64,000 bases of DNA, taken from assembly GCF_900078705.1 (NCBI RefSeq), contig NZ_FKIF01000002.1, forward strand, positions 186,001-250,000, given 5' to 3'. Below are positions 12,571 through 21,618 of the stretch, one piece after another. The notes under the pieces are model-generated. The model saw only the letters and a program-made list of their open reading frames with translations, was not told the DNA's origin and made no database searches. The stretch is from Bordetella ansorpii. Lineage in GTDB: Bacteria; Pseudomonadota; Gammaproteobacteria; Burkholderiales; Burkholderiaceae_B. Each line of letters begins with the position of its first letter. The first letter of the stretch is position 1. Made by a program: the position numbers and the translations under genes.

Positions 12571-13554
12571 ATGCACGCGCCTCGCTTCATCCTGGCCGGC
12601 CTACTGGCCGCCACCTCGCTGCTGGCTGCCGCCGCCCACGGCCAGCCCGCAGGCAATTGGCCCGCCAAGCCCATCACCATGATCGTGCCCTACGCCCCCG
12701 GGGGCTTTGCCGACACGCGGGTGCGCCTGCTGGCGCGCAAGCTGGGCGATTCGCTGGGCCAGCCCATCGTCATCGAGAACAAGGCCGGCGCGGGCGGCGT
12801 GATCGGCACCAACCTGATCGCCAAGGCCGCGCCCGACGGCTACACCATCGGCACGGGCAACCTGGCGCCCATGGCCGTCAACCCCACGCTGATGCGCGAC
12901 ATGCCGTACGACCCGCGCAAGGATCTGGCCCCCATCATCCTGATCGAGACCAGCCCGCTGGTGCTCAGCGTGAACAACACGCTGAAGGTCAACAACCTGC
13001 GGGAACTGATCGCGCTGGCCAAGAAGGAGCCAGGCAAGCTCAACTTCGGCTCGTCCGGCGTGGGCGGCGCCCACCACCTGTCGGGCGAGATGTTCCGGGA
13101 GCAGGCCGGCATCGACATCGTCCACGTCCCCTACAAAGGGGGCAACCTGGCCGCCACCGACCTGATGGGCGGGCACCTGACCATGATGTTCGAGATGGGC
13201 TACTCGGCGCTGCCCGCCATCCAGGGCAAGAAGATCCACCCCATCGCCGTGACGTCCGCCAAGCGCCTGGACGTGCTGCCCGACCTGCCGACCATGGCCG
13301 AATCCGGCCTGCCGGGCTTCGAGTCGTACAACTGGCAGGGCATCGTGGCCCCGGCCGGGACGCCCGCGCCCATCATTGCCAGGCTGAATGCCGAGTTCAA
13401 CCGCATCCTGCAGGAACCCGACGTGAAGAAGGCGATTGCCGATACCGGCAGCCAGGCCGGTGGAGGGACCCCCGAAGCATTCGGGACCTTCATCGCCGCG
13501 GAAACCGAGAAATGGGCCAAGGTCATCCGCGCCGGCAATATCACCCTGCAATAA
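12571..13554 (+). CDS. Bug family tripartite tricarboxylate transporter substrate-binding protein
   Basis: Periplasmic solute-binding protein of the TctC/Bug family, very abundant in Bordetella relatives. 327 residues with a cleavable signal peptide (cut near AAHGQPAG, about residue 24). Family marks: WPAKPITMIVPYAPGGFADT, ENKAGAGGVIGT, KAAPDGYTIGTGN, FGSSGVGGAHHLSGEMF, VPYKGGNLAATDLMGGH and the C-terminal VAPAGTPAPII. AAAGGAG precedes the ATG. No tctA/tctB membrane subunits are next to it, so it is an orphan receptor, as most of the family are. It may feed a shared TctAB pair or act as a sensor with the neighbouring LysR regulator. The ligand is unknown. Confidence 0.92.
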   Translation: MHAPRFILAGLLAATSLLAAAAHGQPAGNWPAKPITMIVPYAPGGFADTRVRLLARKLGDSLGQPIVIENKAGAGGVIGTNLIAKAAPDGYTIGTGNLAPMAVNPTLMRDMPYDPRKDLAPIILIETSPLVLSVNNTLKVNNLRELIALAKKEPGKLNFGSSGVGGAHHLSGEMFREQAGIDIVHVPYKGGNLAATDLMGGHLTMMFEMGYSALPAIQGKKIHPIAVTSAKRLDVLPDLPTMAESGLPGFESYNWQGIVAPAGTPAPIIARLNAEFNRILQEPDVKKAIADTGSQAGGGTPEAFGTFIAAETEKWAKVIRAGNITLQ

Positions 13555-13575
13555 ATAAGGCGTCCGGGCGCTGCG

Positions 13576-13598
13576 GGGGCCGGCCACCGGCCCCTTTT
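13576..13598 (+). terminator. intrinsic terminator after the Bug gene
   Basis: GGGGCCGG / CCGGCCCC stem of eight pairs with a CCA loop, followed by TTTT. It lies 21 bases after the stop codon and separates the Bug gene from the mla cluster. Confidence 0.85.
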
Positions 13599-13728
13599 AA
13601 ACCCGTCTTAAAGCGCGTGTCCTACGCTTTGGAGGCCGATGGGCGCCACGCTGCCGCAATCCTGGCCGTACGCAATTTGTCACTGTTCCATTACCGCGGC
13701 TTTCCCCAGAGCTTCCTGGGCGACCAGC

Positions 13729-13734
13729 TACAAT
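13729..13734 (+). promoter_or_regulatory. -10 box of a probable mla promoter
   Basis: TACAAT at 13729-13734 predicts transcription starting near 13741. This disfavours translation of mlaF from the in-frame ATG at 13740 and supports the ATG at 13794. No good -35 hexamer is visible. Confidence 0.4.
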
Positions 13735-13793
13735 GGTAAATGCTGTCGCCGGGCACGCGCCGTGCGTGCGCCCCGCAGAACCCACATTACCTT

Positions 13794-14621
13794 ATGCCCC
13801 CTTCCAATCGCTCGGAACTCGTCCTGTCCCTGAAAAACGTGGACCTGGGATACGGAGATTTCACTGTGCTCCGCGGCATCGGCATGGACATCCATGCCGG
13901 TCAGGTCGTGGCCATCATGGGCGGGTCGGGCTCGGGCAAGACCACGCTGCTGCGCGCCGCCACGGGCCAGATCGCCGCCCAGGCCGGCTCCGTGCAGGTG
14001 TTCGGCCAGGAACTGGCCGGCCTGCCGGCCTCGGGCCTGCAGGCGCTGCGCAAGCGCATGGGCGTGCTGTTCCAGCAGGGCGCGCTGTTCACCGACCTCG
14101 ATGTCTTCGAGAACGTCGCCTTTCCGCTGCGTGAGCATACCCGCCTGGACGAGCGCGAGATCCTGGAACGCGCGCTGGACAAGCTGGACGCCGTGGGCCT
14201 GCGCGCCGCGGCCCACCTGAAGGTTTCCGAGATTTCCGGCGGCATGGCGCGGCGCGTGGCGCTGGCCCGCGCCGTGGTGCTCGAACCCGAGCTCATCCTG
14301 TACGACGAGCCCTTCGCCGGCCTGGATCCGATCTCGCTGGGCATCACCGCCCGGCTGATCCGCGACCTGTCCGACCGGCTGGGCTGCGCCTCGGTGCTGA
14401 TCACCCACGACATCCACGAGTCCTTCGCCATTGCCGACCAGGTCTACCTGGTCGGACAGGGCCACCTGGCCGCCTCGGGATCGCCGCAGACGCTGGCCGA
14501 ATCGCAAGACCCCTACGTGCGCCAGTTCCTGGACGGCGCCCCCGACGGTCCCGTCGCGTTCCAGTATCCGGACACGCCCGCCTTCCAGACATGGCTGGCC
14601 AAGCAGCCGGGGCACAAATAA
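13794..14621 (+). CDS. mlaF: phospholipid-transport ABC ATPase MlaF
   Basis: Cytoplasmic ATPase of the Mla system, which moves phospholipids between outer and inner membranes and keeps outer-membrane lipid asymmetry. 275 residues from the ATG at 13794. Walker [10 protein letters not shown] at residues 43-51, Q-loop in [26 protein letters not shown] (split across the conserved Mla insertion), signature [17 protein letters not shown], Walker [14 protein letters not shown] and the H-loop in ITHDIHE. The QGALF and SGGMARR motifs are typical of MlaF rather than of exporters. An in-frame ATG at 13740 would add 18 unconserved residues. It overlaps mlaE by one base (TAATG). Confidence 0.94.
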   Translation: MPPSNRSELVLSLKNVDLGYGDFTVLRGIGMDIHAGQVVAIMGGSGSGKTTLLRAATGQIAAQAGSVQVFGQELAGLPASGLQALRKRMGVLFQQGALFTDLDVFENVAFPLREHTRLDEREILERALDKLDAVGLRAAAHLKVSEISGGMARRVALARAVVLEPELILYDEPFAGLDPISLGITARLIRDLSDRLGCASVLITHDIHESFAIADQVYLVGQGHLAASGSPQTLAESQDPYVRQFLDGAPDGPVAFQYPDTPAFQTWLAKQPGHK

Positions 14622-15400
14622 TGAGCAATCCCATCACCGCCGTCGGCAGTTGGACCCGCGAGCGTGTCAGCGGCGTCGGTTTCTTCGCCCGTTTCCTGGG
14701 CGCCCTGGTGGCGCGCAGCGGCATCGCGCTGCGCCGCCCCCGCCTGGTGTCGCAGCAGGTACATTTCATCGGCAACTATTCTCTGCTGATCATCGCGGTG
14801 TCCGGCATGTTCGTCGGCTTCGTGCTGGGCCTGCAGGGGTACTACACCCTGAACCGGTACGGCTCCGAAGAGGCGCTGGGCCTGCTGGTGGCCCTGTCGC
14901 TGGTGCGTGAACTGGGGCCGGTGGTGACCGCGCTGCTGTTCGCGGGCCGCGCCGGTACCTCGCTGACGGCCGAGATCGGCCTGATGAAGGCCGGCGAACA
15001 GATTTCCGCCATGGAGGTCATGGCCGTCGACCCCGTGCGGCGCGTGCTGGTGCCGCGCTTCTGGGGCGGCATCATCGCCATGCCGGTGCTGGCGGCGGTG
15101 TTTTCCATGGTGGGCATCCTGGGCGGCTGGCTGGTCGGCGTGGTGCTGATCGGCGTCGATTCGGGCGCCTTCTGGTCGCAGATGCAAAACGGCGTCGACG
15201 TCTGGAAGGACGTGGCCAACGGCGTCGTCAAGAGCCTGGTGTTCGGCGTCACGGTCACCCTGATCGCCCTGTACGAGGGCTGGCAGGCCCGCCCCACGCC
15301 CGAGGGCGTGGCGCGCGCCACCACCCGTACCGTGGTGGCGGGCTCGCTGGCCGTGCTGGGCCTCGATTTCCTGCTTACCGCCCTGATGTTTGGCAATTGA
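14621..15400 (+). CDS. mlaE: phospholipid-transport permease MlaE
   Basis: Integral membrane permease of the Mla complex (MlaE/TTG2B family), 259 residues with about five hydrophobic segments. Conserved regions include the amphipathic start, [54 protein letters not shown] and the [25 protein letters not shown] coupling region. The ATG at 14621 shares its A with the mlaF stop codon, so translation is coupled. An in-frame start at 14591 lies inside mlaF and was rejected. Confidence 0.95.
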   Translation: MSNPITAVGSWTRERVSGVGFFARFLGALVARSGIALRRPRLVSQQVHFIGNYSLLIIAVSGMFVGFVLGLQGYYTLNRYGSEEALGLLVALSLVRELGPVVTALLFAGRAGTSLTAEIGLMKAGEQISAMEVMAVDPVRRVLVPRFWGGIIAMPVLAAVFSMVGILGGWLVGVVLIGVDSGAFWSQMQNGVDVWKDVANGVVKSLVFGVTVTLIALYEGWQARPTPEGVARATTRTVVAGSLAVLGLDFLLTALMFGN

Positions 15401-15419
15401 ACTTACGGATTCCTCGATC

Positions 15420-15929
15420 ATGTCCCGTGCAAGAACCGATTTCTGGGTAGGATTGTTCGTGCTGCTGGGCGCGGCCGCGCTGGTCTTCCTGGCCCTGCGC
15501 GCCGGCAATCTCAGCACCTTCTCGTTCACCCCCAGCTACCATCTGACCGCCAATTTCGACAACATCGGCGGCCTGAAGGTGCGCGCGCCCGTCAAGAGCG
15601 CGGGCGTGGTGGTGGGCCGCGTGGCCAGCATCCGCTTCGACAACCAGACCTTCCAGGCCGTGGTCACGCTGGACATGGACACGGGCTTCGAATTCCCCAC
15701 GGACTCGTCCGCGTCGATCCTCACGTCGGGCCTGCTGGGCGAGCAATACCTGGGCATCGTCCCCGGCGCCGAGGAAGAGAATTTTGCGGATGGCGGCAAA
15801 ATCCGCTATACACAAAGCGCCGTCGTCCTGGAACAGTTGATCAGCAAGTTCCTGTACGGCACCGCCGAAAAGCAAGGCTCCTCCACCGAAGGCGGTTCCG
15901 CGCCCGCTCCGGCCGCACCGCGGAACTGA
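15420..15929 (+). CDS. mlaD: MCE-domain lipid-binding protein MlaD
   Basis: Inner-membrane anchored protein with one MCE domain that forms a hexameric ring between the permease and the periplasmic carrier MlaC. 169 residues: N-terminal membrane helix (about residues 8-28, VGLFVLLGAAALVFLALRAG), then MCE domain with FDNIGGLKVRAPVKSAGVVVGRV and ILTSGLLGEQYLGIVPG. The proline/alanine tail is short. The start at 15420 follows the mlaE stop by 19 bases; an in-frame ATG at 15390 lies within mlaE and is unlikely. Confidence 0.94.
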   Translation: MSRARTDFWVGLFVLLGAAALVFLALRAGNLSTFSFTPSYHLTANFDNIGGLKVRAPVKSAGVVVGRVASIRFDNQTFQAVVTLDMDTGFEFPTDSSASILTSGLLGEQYLGIVPGAEEENFADGGKIRYTQSAVVLEQLISKFLYGTAEKQGSSTEGGSAPAPAAPRN

Positions 15930-15984
15930 CGAGTACGGCAGCGCCCGCCGCCGCAACCGCGGGCCATCGACCTCCAAGAACACC

Positions 15985-16767
15985 ATGAACATAACCGTCA
16001 ATCCCCGCTTCGCCGCCGCCGCCCTGGCTACCGCCATGCTGGCAGGCTGCGCCACTGTCCAGAATCCGAGCCCGAGCGATCCTTGGGAAGGCTTCAACCG
16101 CGGCGTGTACAAGTTCAACGACACGGTCGACCGTGGCCTGTTCAAGCCGGTCGCGCAAGCCTACGACTACGTCATGCCCGATCCGGTGCAGAACTGCGTG
16201 CACAACATGTTCAGCAACCTGGGCGACGTCTGGGGCGCGGCCAACAGCATGCTGCAGGGCCGCGGCCACGACGCCGTCAACACGTTCGGCCGCTTCCTGT
16301 TCAACACCACCATGGGCCTGGGCGGCTGCATCGACGTCGCCACCATGAACGGCGCGAACAAGATCCCCAACGACTTCGGCACGACGCTGGGCGTGTGGGG
16401 CCTCGGGCAGGGCCCGTACGTGGTGCTGCCGCTGCTGGGCCCCAGCACGGTACGCGACACCGCCGGCCGCTTCGGCGACTGGGCCGGCAACGTGGTGTCG
16501 GTACGCGAGATCGACAACGTCCGGCTGCGCAATTCGCTGTGGGGCCTGGAAGTGATCGATACGCGCGCCAGCCTGCTGGACGCCACCGATACCGTCGACC
16601 GCGTGGCGCTGGACCCCTACAGCTTCGTGCGCGATGCCTATCTGCAGCGCCGCGCGGCAATGGTTCGTGGAGGCCAGCCGGGCAGCGAGGCCAACCTGCC
16701 CGACTACAGCCTCGACGAAGAAGCCGACGCGCCCGCCGCCGCCCCGGTGCCCGCGCCTGCCAAGTAA
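15985..16767 (+). CDS. mlaA: outer-membrane lipoprotein MlaA (VacJ)
   Basis: Lipoprotein that removes misplaced phospholipids from the outer leaflet and hands them to MlaC. 260 residues; signal peptide with the lipobox LAGC, so Cys22 is lipidated after cleavage. Family motifs: DPWEGFNRGVYKFNDTVDR, RFLFNTTMGLGGCIDVAT, FGTTLGVWGLGQGPYVVLPLLGPS (as two adjoining motifs) and RDTAGRFGD. The C-terminal tail is Ala/Pro-rich. In E. coli this gene is away from the mla operon; inside the cluster, as here, is the betaproteobacterial order. Confidence 0.95.
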   Translation: MNITVNPRFAAAALATAMLAGCATVQNPSPSDPWEGFNRGVYKFNDTVDRGLFKPVAQAYDYVMPDPVQNCVHNMFSNLGDVWGAANSMLQGRGHDAVNTFGRFLFNTTMGLGGCIDVATMNGANKIPNDFGTTLGVWGLGQGPYVVLPLLGPSTVRDTAGRFGDWAGNVVSVREIDNVRLRNSLWGLEVIDTRASLLDATDTVDRVALDPYSFVRDAYLQRRAAMVRGGQPGSEANLPDYSLDEEADAPAAAPVPAPAK

Positions 16768-16803
16768 CACCGGGCGGTTCGCCGCCCGCAACCAGGAGTC
16801 TTC

Positions 16804-17442
16804 ATGTCGTATTTCGTTTCCCGCCTGATGCAACGCCTGTTCCTGGCCTGCAGCCTGATGGCCGCTGCCGCCGCCGTGCAAGCCCAGGGCGCCAAGCCGA
16901 ACCCGAACGGTCCTCCCGACCAGTTCGTGTTGGCCGCCGCCAATGAAACACTGGCCGTGCTGCGCGCCGACGACACCATCAAGTCCGGCGACCTGAACCG
17001 CATCAACCAGGTGGTCGACCAGCACATCCTGCCGTACGTGGACTTCACCAAGACCACCCGCCTGGCCGCCGGCCGCTATTGGCGCCAGGCCACGCCGCAG
17101 CAACGCACCGCGTTGGCCGAAGCCTTCCGCGGCACGCTGATCCGCACCTACAGCGGCGCGCTGGCCAAGGCCGACAGCTCCACCGCCGTGAAGCTGCTGC
17201 CGTTCCGCGGCGACGCCAAGGCCGACGACGTGGTGGTGCGCTCGACCATCACCCAGTCCAACAACACCCCCGTGCAGGTCGATTACCGGCTGGGCAAGGA
17301 AGGCGGCAAGGGCTGGCGTATCTATGACCTGAACGTCGAAGGCATCTGGCTGATCGAGAACTACCGCAACCAGTTCGCCCAGCAGATCAACCAGAACGGC
17401 ATCGACGGCCTGATCGCCGCGCTGAACCAGCGCAATCAGTAA
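16804..17442 (+). CDS. mlaC: periplasmic phospholipid carrier MlaC
   Basis: Soluble periplasmic shuttle between MlaA at the outer membrane and MlaFED at the inner membrane. 212 residues with a signal peptide (cut near AAVQAQG, about residue 27). Conserved MlaC/Ttg2D segments: ILPYVDFTKTTRLAAGRYWRQATPQQR, FRGTLIRTYSGAL, VDYRLGKEGGKGWRIYDLNVEGIWLIENYRNQF (read as adjoining motifs) and the C-terminal GIDGLIAAL. It is the last mla gene seen; no STAS-domain mlaB follows. Confidence 0.94.
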   Translation: MSYFVSRLMQRLFLACSLMAAAAAVQAQGAKPNPNGPPDQFVLAAANETLAVLRADDTIKSGDLNRINQVVDQHILPYVDFTKTTRLAAGRYWRQATPQQRTALAEAFRGTLIRTYSGALAKADSSTAVKLLPFRGDAKADDVVVRSTITQSNNTPVQVDYRLGKEGGKGWRIYDLNVEGIWLIENYRNQFAQQINQNGIDGLIAALNQRNQ

Positions 17443-17490
17443 CGACTCGCGCACGGGCGCGACGGCGGTGGCGTAAGGGCCTGCCGCCCC

Positions 17491-17545
17491 AAGGCAAAAA
17501 GCGCCCCCTCGGGGGGCAGCAAGCCGAAGGTGCAGCGTGGGGGCC
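17491..17545. repeat. REP-like GC-rich repeat with a strong hairpin
   Basis: A segment with GCCCCC-TCG-GGGGGC, preceded by CAAAAA and followed by a CAGC...GTGGGGGCC tail. It has the look of dispersed intergenic repeats common in Burkholderiales genomes. Read from the minus strand the hairpin is followed by a T-run, so it could terminate antisense transcription. It fills the gap where mlaB would be expected. Confidence 0.5.
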
Positions 17546-17563
17546 TTGCCTTGCGACGCCTTA

Positions 17564-17569
17564 TATAAT
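17564..17569 (+). promoter_or_regulatory. -10 box upstream of the YadG-type ABC gene
   Basis: Consensus TATAAT at 17564-17569, 60 bases before the start codon. The -35 region is weak. It suggests that the ABC exporter-ibaG-murA-his part of the array has its own promoter in addition to read-through from mla. Confidence 0.45.
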
Positions 17570-17628
17570 GGTCGGCCCGTTCGGCCTGCCCTCTGGCAGG
17601 CCGCCCTCTCCGGGCCACCTCCCGCCTT

Positions 17629-18438
17629 ATGTCCGCCGTCAGCCTCGAACACGTCTCCAAGATCTACGCCGCGCGCCAGCCCGGGTGGAAAAAACTGCTG
17701 GGCCGCCCCCCCGCGGGCAAGGACTTCCAAGCCCTGAACGACGTCAGCCTGCAGGTCGGGCACGGCGAGTTCTTCGGCCTGCTCGGCCCCAACGGCGCGG
17801 GCAAGACCACCATGATCTCCATCCTGGCCGGCCTGGCGCATGCCACGCAAGGCAAGGCCAGCGTCTGCGGCTACGACGTCATCGCCGACTACAAGTCGGC
17901 GCGCCGCTCGCTGGGCGTGGTGCCGCAGGAATTGGTATACGACCCCTTTTTCACCGTGCGTGAAACGCTGCGCATCCAGTCCGGCTATTTCGGCCTGCGC
18001 CGCAATGACGACTGGATCGACGAAATCCTGCATAACCTGGGCCTGGCGGACAAGGCCGACACCAACATGCGCGCCCTGTCCGGCGGCATGAAGCGGCGCG
18101 TGCTGGTGGCGCAGGCCCTGGTGCACCGTCCTCCGGTCATCGTGCTGGACGAGCCCACCGCCGGGGTCGACGTCGACCTGCGCCGCACGCTGTGGGAGTT
18201 CATCTCGCGCCTGAACCGCGCCGGCCACACCATCATGCTGACCACGCACTACCTCGAAGAAGCCGAGGCGCTGTGCAACCGCATCGCCATGCTCAAGGGC
18301 GGCCGCATCGTCGCCCTGGACACCACGCAGGCCCTGCTGGCCCGCGTGGGCGGGGTCGACCTGGAAGACGCGTTCGTGCGCATCATGCACCAGGACGATC
18401 CGGTCACGGCCCTGAAAACCGAAGGACTCACGACGTGA
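17629..18438 (+). CDS. ABC transporter ATP-binding protein (YadG type)
   Basis: ATPase of an ABC-2 exporter, 269 residues. Walker A GPNGAGKTT at residues 53-61, Q-loop in VVPQELVYDPFFTV, signature ALSGGMKRRVLVAQAL, Walker B VIVLDEPTAGVD and H-loop in TTHYLEEAE. An insertion after residue 14 (ARQPGWKKLLGRPPAGKDFQAL) is usual in the YadG/YhiH-like group. Its stop codon overlaps the GTG start of the permease gene. The substrate is not known; the steady association with mla and murA suggests an envelope component. Confidence 0.9.
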   Translation: MSAVSLEHVSKIYAARQPGWKKLLGRPPAGKDFQALNDVSLQVGHGEFFGLLGPNGAGKTTMISILAGLAHATQGKASVCGYDVIADYKSARRSLGVVPQELVYDPFFTVRETLRIQSGYFGLRRNDDWIDEILHNLGLADKADTNMRALSGGMKRRVLVAQALVHRPPVIVLDEPTAGVDVDLRRTLWEFISRLNRAGHTIMLTTHYLEEAEALCNRIAMLKGGRIVALDTTQALLARVGGVDLEDAFVRIMHQDDPVTALKTEGLTT

Positions 18439-19235
18439 CCGTTCCGTCCCAACCCCTGGTCCAGCCCAAGCTGGACGCCGGCTCGGGCTTCCCGACCCTG
18501 CTGCGCAAGGAATTGCTGCGTTTCTGGAAGGTCAGCTTCCAGACCATCCTGGCGCCCGTCATCACCGCGCTGCTGTACCTGCTGGTGTTCGCCCACGTGC
18601 TCGAAGACCGCGTGGTGGTCTACGGCACCGTGCCGTACACGGCCTTCCTCATCCCCGGGCTGATGATGATGAGCATGCTCCAGAACGCCTTCGCCAACCC
18701 GTCCTCGTCGCTCATCCAGAGCCGCATCACCGGCAACCTGGTGTTCGTGCTGCTGCCGCCGCTGTCGCACCGCGAGATCTTCGCGGCCTACATGCTGGCC
18801 GCCGTGGCGCGCGGCCTGGCGGTCGGCCTGTGCGTGTGGCTGGTGGCGCTGTGCTTCGTGCGCCTGGTGCCGGCACACCCGTTGTGGGTATTGGCGTTCG
18901 CGGTGATGGCCTGCGGCATCATGGGCGTGCTGGGCCTGGTGGCGGGCCTGTGGTCCGAGAAATTCGACCAGTTGGCCGCCTTCCAGAACTTCCTGATCAT
19001 GCCGGCCACCTTCCTTTCCGGCGTGTTCTACTCCATCCATACGCTGCCGCCTTTCTGGCAGGCCGTGTCGCACTGGAATCCCATCTTCTACACCATCGAC
19101 GGCTTCCGCTACGGCTTCTTCTCCGTCTCCGACGTCTCGCCCTGGCACAGCCTGGCGGTCGTGGCGGCGGTGTTCGCGGCGCTGTCGCTGTACGCGCTGC
19201 GCCTGTTGGCCAGCGGCTACAAACTCAGGAATTGA
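18435..19235 (+). CDS. ABC-2 type transporter permease (YadH type)
   Basis: Membrane partner of the preceding ATPase, 266 residues with six predicted membrane helices. ABC-2 family marks are the N-terminal ELLRFWKVSFQTILAPVIT, the PGLMMMSMLQNAFAN stretch, and MPATFLSGVFYSIHTLPPFWQ with HWNPIFYTIDGFRYGFF. It starts with GTG at 18435 in a GTGA overlap with the upstream stop, implying coupled translation. ibaG follows after four bases. Confidence 0.9.
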   Translation: MTVPSQPLVQPKLDAGSGFPTLLRKELLRFWKVSFQTILAPVITALLYLLVFAHVLEDRVVVYGTVPYTAFLIPGLMMMSMLQNAFANPSSSLIQSRITGNLVFVLLPPLSHREIFAAYMLAAVARGLAVGLCVWLVALCFVRLVPAHPLWVLAFAVMACGIMGVLGLVAGLWSEKFDQLAAFQNFLIMPATFLSGVFYSIHTLPPFWQAVSHWNPIFYTIDGFRYGFFSVSDVSPWHSLAVVAAVFAALSLYALRLLASGYKLRN

Positions 19236-19239
19236 TCGC

Positions 19240-19485
19240 ATGCTTCCCACCCCGCAACAGGTGCGCGACTACATCGCCCAGGGCCTGCCCTGTGAGCATC
19301 TCGACGTGCAGGGCGACGGCCAGCATTTCGATGCGGTGATCGTCAGCGCGTCCTTCGAAGGCAAGCGCCTGATCGCGCGCCACCAACTGGTCTATGCGGC
19401 GCTGGGCGACCGCATGAAGGCCGAGATCCACGCGCTGTCGATGCGCACCCTTACCCCCGGCGAATACGCCAAGGCAGGCGCCTGA
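19240..19485 (+). CDS. ibaG: BolA family protein IbaG
   Basis: Small BolA-family protein (81 residues) that pairs with monothiol glutaredoxin in iron-sulfur trafficking and acid stress. Contains the helix-turn region [21 protein letters not shown] followed by [11 protein letters not shown], with the conserved His residues that ligate the shared cluster. The position directly before murA is the same as in E. coli (ibaG-murA). Its stop overlaps the murA ATG by one base. Confidence 0.93.
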   Translation: MLPTPQQVRDYIAQGLPCEHLDVQGDGQHFDAVIVSASFEGKRLIARHQLVYAALGDRMKAEIHALSMRTLTPGEYAKAGA

Positions 19486-20753
19486 TGGACAAGCTACGCA
19501 TCACCGGCGGCAATCCGCTGAACGGCGAGATCGCCATCTCCGGCGCCAAGAACGCGGCGCTGCCGATCCTGTGCGCGGGCCTGCTGACGGCCGACGCGGT
19601 GCAACTGCACAACGTGCCGCGCCTGAACGACATCCACACCACCCTGAAACTGTTGCGCCTGATGGGCGTGCGCGCCGAACGCGACGACAACGGCGGCGCG
19701 GTGGTGCAGGCCGACAAGGTCGACAAGGTCGAAGCGCCCTATGAACTGGTCAAGACCATGCGCGCCTCGGTACTGGTGCTGGGGCCGCTGCTGGCGCGCT
19801 TCGGCGAGGCCCGCGTCAGCCTGCCGGGCGGTTGCGGCATAGGCCAGCGTCCGGTCGACCAGCACATCAAGGGCATGGCGGCGCTGGGCGCCGACATCAG
19901 CATCGAGCACGGTTTCGTCGTGGCGCGCGCCAAGCGCCTGAAGGGCGCCTCGATCCGGACCGACATGGTCACCGTCACCGGCACCGAGAACCTGCTGATG
20001 GCCGCCGTGCTGGCCGAAGGCCGCACCGTGCTCGAGAACGCCGCGCGCGAACCCGAGGTCGTCGACCTGGCCGAGCTGCTGATCAAGATGGGCGCCCGGA
20101 TCCAAGGCCACGGCACCGACCGCATCGTGATCGACGGCGTCGACCGCCTGCACGGCGCCGAGCACAGCGTCATTCCCGACCGCATCGAGGCCGGCACCTT
20201 CCTGTGCGCGGTGGGCGCCACCGGCGGCGACATCATGCTGCGCAACGTCGCCCCCGGCACCATGGGCGCCACGCTGGACAAGCTGGCCGAGGCCGGTGTG
20301 CGGCTGGAAATCGGCGACGGCTGGATCCGCGGCAAGATGACGGGCCGCCCGCGCGCCGTGGGCTTCCGCACCCACGAGTACCCCGGTTTCGCCACCGACA
20401 TGCAGGCGCAGCTGATGGCGCTGGACACGGTTGCCGAAGGCACCGCGGTCATCGTCGAGAACATCTTCGAGAACCGCTTCATGCACGTGCAGGAACTGGC
20501 CCGCATGGGCGCGGACATCGACATCGACGGCCACACCGCCGTGGTGCGCGGCGTCAAGCGCCTGTCGGGTGCGTCCGTCATGGCCACGGACCTGCGCGCA
20601 TCGGCCAGCCTGGTCATCGCCGGCCTGGCCGCCGAGGGCGACACCGTGGTCGACCGGGTCTACCACCTGGATCGCGGCTACGACCGCATGGAAGTCAAAC
20701 TGCGCGCCCTGGGCGCGACGATCGAACGCCTGGACGGGAAGGAACAGAAATGA
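19485..20753 (+). CDS. murA: UDP-N-acetylglucosamine 1-carboxyvinyltransferase MurA
   Basis: First committed step of peptidoglycan synthesis: transfers enolpyruvate from PEP to UDP-GlcNAc. 422 residues, cytoplasmic. The active-site loop [16 protein letters not shown] carries the catalytic cysteine at residue 117, the residue alkylated by fosfomycin. Other marks: [10 protein letters not shown] near the N-terminus, [26 protein letters not shown] and the C-terminal [16 protein letters not shown]. It overlaps hisG by ATGA, joining cell wall and histidine genes in one transcript. Confidence 0.97.
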   Translation: MDKLRITGGNPLNGEIAISGAKNAALPILCAGLLTADAVQLHNVPRLNDIHTTLKLLRLMGVRAERDDNGGAVVQADKVDKVEAPYELVKTMRASVLVLGPLLARFGEARVSLPGGCGIGQRPVDQHIKGMAALGADISIEHGFVVARAKRLKGASIRTDMVTVTGTENLLMAAVLAEGRTVLENAAREPEVVDLAELLIKMGARIQGHGTDRIVIDGVDRLHGAEHSVIPDRIEAGTFLCAVGATGGDIMLRNVAPGTMGATLDKLAEAGVRLEIGDGWIRGKMTGRPRAVGFRTHEYPGFATDMQAQLMALDTVAEGTAVIVENIFENRFMHVQELARMGADIDIDGHTAVVRGVKRLSGASVMATDLRASASLVIAGLAAEGDTVVDRVYHLDRGYDRMEVKLRALGATIERLDGKEQK

Positions 20754-21490
20754 GCACGCAGGGCCGCCCCGAGGGCGAATTCCCCCAAGAGGGGACGGCG
20801 CACAGCGCCAAGGGGGCGAATAGCGTGGCCGGCTCGCCCCTGACCCTGGCGCTGTCCAAGGGCCGCATTTTCGAGGAAACCCTGCCGCTGCTGGCCGAAG
20901 CCGGCATCGAGGTGCCCGAGAACCCCGAAAGCTCGCGCAAGCTGATCCTGCCCACCAGCGATCCCGGCTTGCGACTGATCATCGTGCGCGCCACCGACGT
21001 GCCGACGTACGTGCAGTATGGCGCTGCCGACCTCGGCATCGCCGGCAGGGACGTGCTGATCGAGCACGCCGACCAGCAGCCCGGCCGCCTTTACCAGCCG
21101 ATCGACCTGGACATCGCCCGCTGCCGCCTGTGCGTGGCCGTGCGCAACGGTTTCGATTACCAGGCCGCCGTGCGGCAGGGCGCCCGCCTGCGCGTGGCGA
21201 CCAAATACGTGCGCGCGGCGCGCGAGCACTTCGCCAGCAAGGGCGTATACGCCGACATCATCAAGCTGTATGGCTCGATGGAACTGGCGCCGCTGGTCGG
21301 CCTGGCCGACTGCATCGTCGACCTGGTCTCCACCGGCGGCACGCTGCGCGCCAACGACCTGGTGGCCGTGGAAGACATCATGCCGATCTCGTCGCGCCTG
21401 ATCGTCAACCAGGCTTCGCTCAAGACGCGCGGCGAGCGGCTGCAACCGTTGCTGGACGCCTTCGAACGGGCCTGCGCACGCAGCGCCTGA
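20750..21490 (+). CDS. hisG: ATP phosphoribosyltransferase catalytic subunit (short form)
   Basis: First enzyme of histidine synthesis: joins ATP and PRPP. The core ([18 protein letters not shown] to the end, with [40 protein letters not shown] as adjoining motifs) is the short HisG form, which needs the regulatory subunit HisZ; hisZ is not in the window. From the ATG at 20750 the protein has 246 residues, with about 25 non-conserved N-terminal residues ([15 protein letters not shown]...) encoded by a GC-rich repeat. A GTG at 20825, with AAGGGGG just upstream, would give a protein of more usual length and may be the true start. Confidence 0.93.
   Translation: MSTQGRPEGEFPQEGTAHSAKGANSVAGSPLTLALSKGRIFEETLPLLAEAGIEVPENPESSRKLILPTSDPGLRLIIVRATDVPTYVQYGAADLGIAGRDVLIEHADQQPGRLYQPIDLDIARCRLCVAVRNGFDYQAAVRQGARLRVATKYVRAAREHFASKGVYADIIKLYGSMELAPLVGLADCIVDLVSTGGTLRANDLVAVEDIMPISSRLIVNQASLKTRGERLQPLLDAFERACARSA
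20761..20820. repeat. GC-rich repeat inserted at the 5' end of hisG
   Basis: The first 17 bases, GGGCCGCCCCGAGGGCG, match GGGCCGCCCCAAGGGCG at 60421-60437 (before prfC) with one mismatch. The segment continues through AATTCCCCCAAGAGGGG and GCGCCAAGGGGGCG. It keeps the hisG reading frame open and supplies a purine-rich stretch ahead of the alternative GTG start. Confidence 0.45.
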
Positions 21491-21576
21491 AATCCTTCGG
21501 GGCCGGGCGAGGGGCCCCGACAGGCGTGCATCGCGGGATAGGGGGCCGGGCACTGGCCTCACCCTACGTATTTCCG

Positions 21577-21618
21577 GCAGTCGCAGTATCCGCAATCGCA
21601 GTATCCGCAGTCGTATCC
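21577..21618. repeat. short tandem repeat (15-bp unit, about 2.8 copies)
   Basis: GCAGTCGCAGTATCC, GCAATCGCAGTATCC and a shortened GCAGTCGTATCC stand head to tail in the hisG-hisD gap. A CCCCGGA/TCCGGGG hairpin follows at about 21628-21644, just before the hisD start, and a TCGGGGCC/GGCCCCGA hairpin precedes at about 21497-21520. Their roles are unknown. Confidence 0.6.

Noticed and set aside
15841-18390. 849-codon open frame antisense to mlaA, mlaC and the ABC ATPase gene
   Set aside because: It crosses three well-supported genes and their gaps, has no domain motifs, and is explained by GC-driven lack of stops.
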